From positions 1 through 41,620 of the forward strand of contig SGZI01000003.1 of assembly GCA_004213965.1 (NCBI GenBank): DNA of 41,620 nt, written 5' to 3'. This stretch comes from Flavobacteriales bacterium. GTDB lineage: Bacteria; Bacteroidota; Bacteroidia; Flavobacteriales; Flavobacteriaceae. The position numbers were made by a program, and so were the translations under genes. This document shows positions 38,753 through 41,620 of the stretch, piece after piece; positions within the stretch are counted from its first letter, which is position 1; each line of letters opens with the position of its first letter. The notes under the pieces were generated by a model. It did no database searches and was not told where the DNA came from. It saw only the letters and a program-made list of their open reading frames with translations.

Positions 38753-41179
38753 CTATCTTAATTCTGCGCCAAATTCTTTAATAATACTATTAGTTATTCT
38801 ATTCATTAAACCATCTATTTCTTTGTCAGAAAGTGTTTTAGATTCATCTGAAATATTGAAGTTAAGACCATAGCTTTTTTTATTTTTAGGCATATTTCCT
38901 CCAACATAAACATCAAAAAGACTGATGTTTTTTATAAGTTTTTTATTTGCTTTATATGCAATATCATAGATTGATTCAAAATTTACATTTTCATCAATTA
39001 AAATAGATAAATCTCTTGATACCTCAGGGTATTTTGGAATTTTCTTAACTAATACAGGTTTATTATCTACAGTTTTTATAATATTTGTCCAGTTAATTTC
39101 ACCATAATATATTTCTTGATCTACATCAAAAATATTTAAAGCTTCCTTGTTAACAATACCATAATTTGCTATTGTCAAATTATTATGAACTATTGTTTCT
39201 CCTTCAGTCAGGTTTTTGTCTTTTACTGGAAGTGAATTTAGGTTGGTTATATTAAGTTGTTCAATAATTGAGTTAACTATTCCTTTAATATAATAAAAAT
39301 CACTTTTTTCTGTTTTTTTATTCCAATTTTTAGATGATTTATCTCCTGTAATTAAAAGGCATAATTTTTCATCTTCTACATATTTGTTTTTTTCTTTTAG
39401 GTATGTTTTGCCAAATTCAAACATCTTCAAATCAGACTGTTTCCTGTTAATATTATAAGATAATGCTTCAATTCCTGTAAACATTAAAGAATTTCTTAGG
39501 TTTGATAACTCAGCACTTGAGGAATTAATAATATTAATATTAGCAGAATTCTTAATATTTTTATTTTCTTCATTATATTTAGGTGACACCAGAGAATTAG
39601 TCATTATCTCAACAAATCCAAGAGAAACTAGGTGGTTAGAGATTTTATTTTCAAAATCATTTTTTGAAAATTGATCGCAGACCGTTATAGATCTATTTAT
39701 TTTCTTTGACGCCTCTACATTGTTATATCCATATATTCTTAATATTTCTTCAATAATATCAGCCTCTCTAGTAACATCGTTTCTGTAAGCAGGTATTGAT
39801 ATTCCAAGATTTGATTCAGTAATACTTTCAATCTTTATATCCAGTGATGTAATTATTTCTTTAATAATCTCTCTATCAATCTTTTTCCCAATTAGATTTT
39901 CAATATTTTTAAAACTAATTATAATCTGTTTGTCTTCTATTTTTTTTGGATATAGGTCTATAACTTCACTAGAGACCATAGATCCTTTGCAAATTTCTTT
40001 AATCAGTACACATGCTTTTAATAATGCAAGCTTGGTTATACTTGGATCAACACCTCTTTCAAATCTGAATGAAGCATCGGTATTTAGTCCGTGATGTTTT
40101 GAAGATTTTCTGATAGTAATAGGATCAAAATAAGCACTTTCTAAGAAAATTTTAGTAGTTTTTTTAGAAACCCCAGAATCCATGCCGCCATAAATTCCAG
40201 CTAAGCATAGTGGTTTATTTCCGCTGCAAATCATTAAATCATCATTAGTTAATTTTCTTTCTATTCCATCAAGAGTAGTAAATTTAGTACCAGATTTAAG
40301 AGTCTTTACATTTATCTTGTCGTCACAAATATTATCATAATCAAAAGCATGAAGAGGTTGTCCAATATCATGCAAAATATAATTAGTTATATCTACAATA
40401 TTATTAATTGGGGATATACCAATAGAATTCAATTTATTTAATAACCATTCAGGTGAATTTTCTACAACAACATTCTCAATTAATATTCCACAGTATCTAG
40501 GAGCTAATTTTTCATTATCGACTTTTATCTTAAGATTAGTAGATTTTTTATCAACTATAAAATCTGTAGCAGATGGCTTAATTAGCTCTAATTTTTTACC
40601 TCTTTGTAGTAATCCAGCTCTAAGATCTCTTGCTGTTCCAAAATGACTCATAGCATCCGATCTATTAGGAGTTAAGCCAATTTCAAATATTTTATCATTG
40701 TCTATTTTAAATATGTCATTAAGAGGAGTTCCTGCCTTATATTTATCATCTAAAATCATTATTCCCTCAGTTGAGTCCCCTAAATTTAACTCATCTTCAC
40801 CACAGATCATACCGTTACTAGTTTCTCCTCTAATCTTACTCATTTTTATAGTCCATGAATCATCATCTGTGTATATTTTAGCACCTACTGTAGCAACAGG
40901 AACGGTTTGATTAGAATCAATATTTGGTGCTCCACAGACAATCTGTATATTTTCTTTTAACCCTATGTCAACAGTTGTTATTTTAAGTCTATCAGCGTTT
41001 GGATGTTTTCTGCAAGATTTTACTTTCCCAACAACGATCCCTTTTAAGCCGCCTTTTATTGATTGAAAATCTGTTATCCCCTCAACCTCTAATCCTAATT
41101 CTGTAAGTATGCGTGCGGTTTCTTCAGCAGAGTCTTTTAGTTTTAAAAATTGTTTCAACCAATTATATGAGATATTCAT
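38753..41179 (-). CDS. pheT: Phenylalanine-tRNA ligase beta subunit
   Basis: MNISYNWLKQFLKLKDSAEETARILTELGLEVEGI; CGAPNI; HDIGQPLHAFDYD; ESAYFDPITIRKSSKHHGLNTDASFRFERGVDP. Confidence 0.98.
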   Translation of the reverse strand: MNISYNWLKQFLKLKDSAEETARILTELGLEVEGITDFQSIKGGLKGIVVGKVKSCRKHPNADRLKITTVDIGLKENIQIVCGAPNIDSNQTVPVATVGAKIYTDDDSWTIKMSKIRGETSNGMICGEDELNLGDSTEGIMILDDKYKAGTPLNDIFKIDNDKIFEIGLTPNRSDAMSHFGTARDLRAGLLQRGKKLELIKPSATDFIVDKKSTNLKIKVDNEKLAPRYCGILIENVVVENSPEWLLNKLNSIGISPINNIVDITNYILHDIGQPLHAFDYDNICDDKINVKTLKSGTKFTTLDGIERKLTNDDLMICSGNKPLCLAGIYGGMDSGVSKKTTKIFLESAYFDPITIRKSSKHHGLNTDASFRFERGVDPSITKLALLKACVLIKEICKGSMVSSEVIDLYPKKIEDKQIIISFKNIENLIGKKIDREIIKEIITSLDIKIESITESNLGISIPAYRNDVTREADIIEEILRIYGYNNVEASKKINRSITVCDQFSKNDFENKISNHLVSLGFVEIMTNSLVSPKYNEENKNIKNSANINIINSSSAELSNLRNSLMFTGIEALSYNINRKQSDLKMFEFGKTYLKEKNKYVEDEKLCLLITGDKSSKNWNKKTEKSDFYYIKGIVNSIIEQLNITNLNSLPVKDKNLTEGETIVHNNLTIANYGIVNKEALNIFDVDQEIYYGEINWTNIIKTVDNKPVLVKKIPKYPEVSRDLSILIDENVNFESIYDIAYKANKKLIKNISLFDVYVGGNMPKNKKSYGLNFNISDESKTLSDKEIDGLMNRITNSIIKEFGAELR

Positions 41180-41198
41180 TTTAAATACTTAGGTTTAA

Positions 41199-41206
41199 CA
41201 AATATA
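41199..41206 (-). promoter_or_regulatory. Bacteroidota -7 box (TATATTTG) for pheT
   Basis: Reverse complement TATATTTG 20 nt upstream of the pheT start. Confidence 0.45.
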
Positions 41207-41275
41207 ATAATAGTTACCTTCTAATGAAATCTAAAAAGTTTTTTTAAATTTCAATTTTATTAATAAGTCTGTTAT

Positions 41276-41620
41276 ATGAATAAATTAAAGTATTTAATAG
41301 TGTTGTTATTTACTATACTCTCTTGTAATGAAGATTATAAATTGCCTTCAGGCTCATATATTGGGGCTTTACATACATCTGATAATCAAGAGATTCCTTT
41401 TAATATGTATTTGTTAAATGATGGCTCAATTCAGATATATAATCATAAAGAAATAGTTGATATGGAAAAAATTATTTATGAGAAAGATTCATTTATAATA
41501 AAATCCCCAGTATTTGAAGGATATATTAAAGCAAACAAATCTAAAGAAGGTATTAATGGATATTTTACTAACAATAGTTTAGATAGAAAAATAAAATTTA
41601 CTGCTAATAATGGAACAGAA
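41276..41620 (+). CDS. N-terminal part of a lipoprotein, possibly the N-terminal domain of a TlpA-like thioredoxin protein (truncated by window end)
   Basis: MNKLKYLIVLLFTILSCNEDYKLPSGSYIGALHTSDNQEIPFNMYLLNDGSIQIYNHKE...; lipobox LSC; frame open to the window end. Confidence 0.6.
   Translation, partial: MNKLKYLIVLLFTILSCNEDYKLPSGSYIGALHTSDNQEIPFNMYLLNDGSIQIYNHKEIVDMEKIIYEKDSFIIKSPVFEGYIKANKSKEGINGYFTNNSLDRKIKFTANNGTE

Overview
AT-rich chromosomal window from a Bacteroidota bacterium, most likely a marine, fairly streamlined Flavobacteriia. Supporting signs are a T9SS sorting domain, TAnnTTTG promoters, BamD-RpoZ-CoaBC-DUF4835-RecN-FabI gene order, and RprXY-type two-component genes. Most of the window is dense housekeeping sequence: ligA 3' end, bamD, rpoZ, coaBC, recN, fabI, coaE, miaA, yggS, pcm, smpB, glyA, 4.5S SRP RNA, fsa-type transaldolase, an ABC-F ATPase and pheT. 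The most accessory-looking part is about 0.2-11.6 kb. It holds a HmuY/TonB-receptor haem-type pair, a LolA-like + 2x FtsX permease + LolD-like ATPase + outer-membrane beta-barrel cassette, a formylglycine-type sulfatase, and a 5'-nucleotidase split into two genes in inverted domain order. I see no CRISPR, phage, transposon, rRNA or tRNA. No clearly unprecedented system is evident. The best leads are the Lol/MacB-like five-gene envelope cassette and a DEDD exonuclease gene whose catalytic N-terminus can only be reached from a non-canonical (ATA/ATT) start codon. Family assignments come from reading the translations and were not checked by database search.
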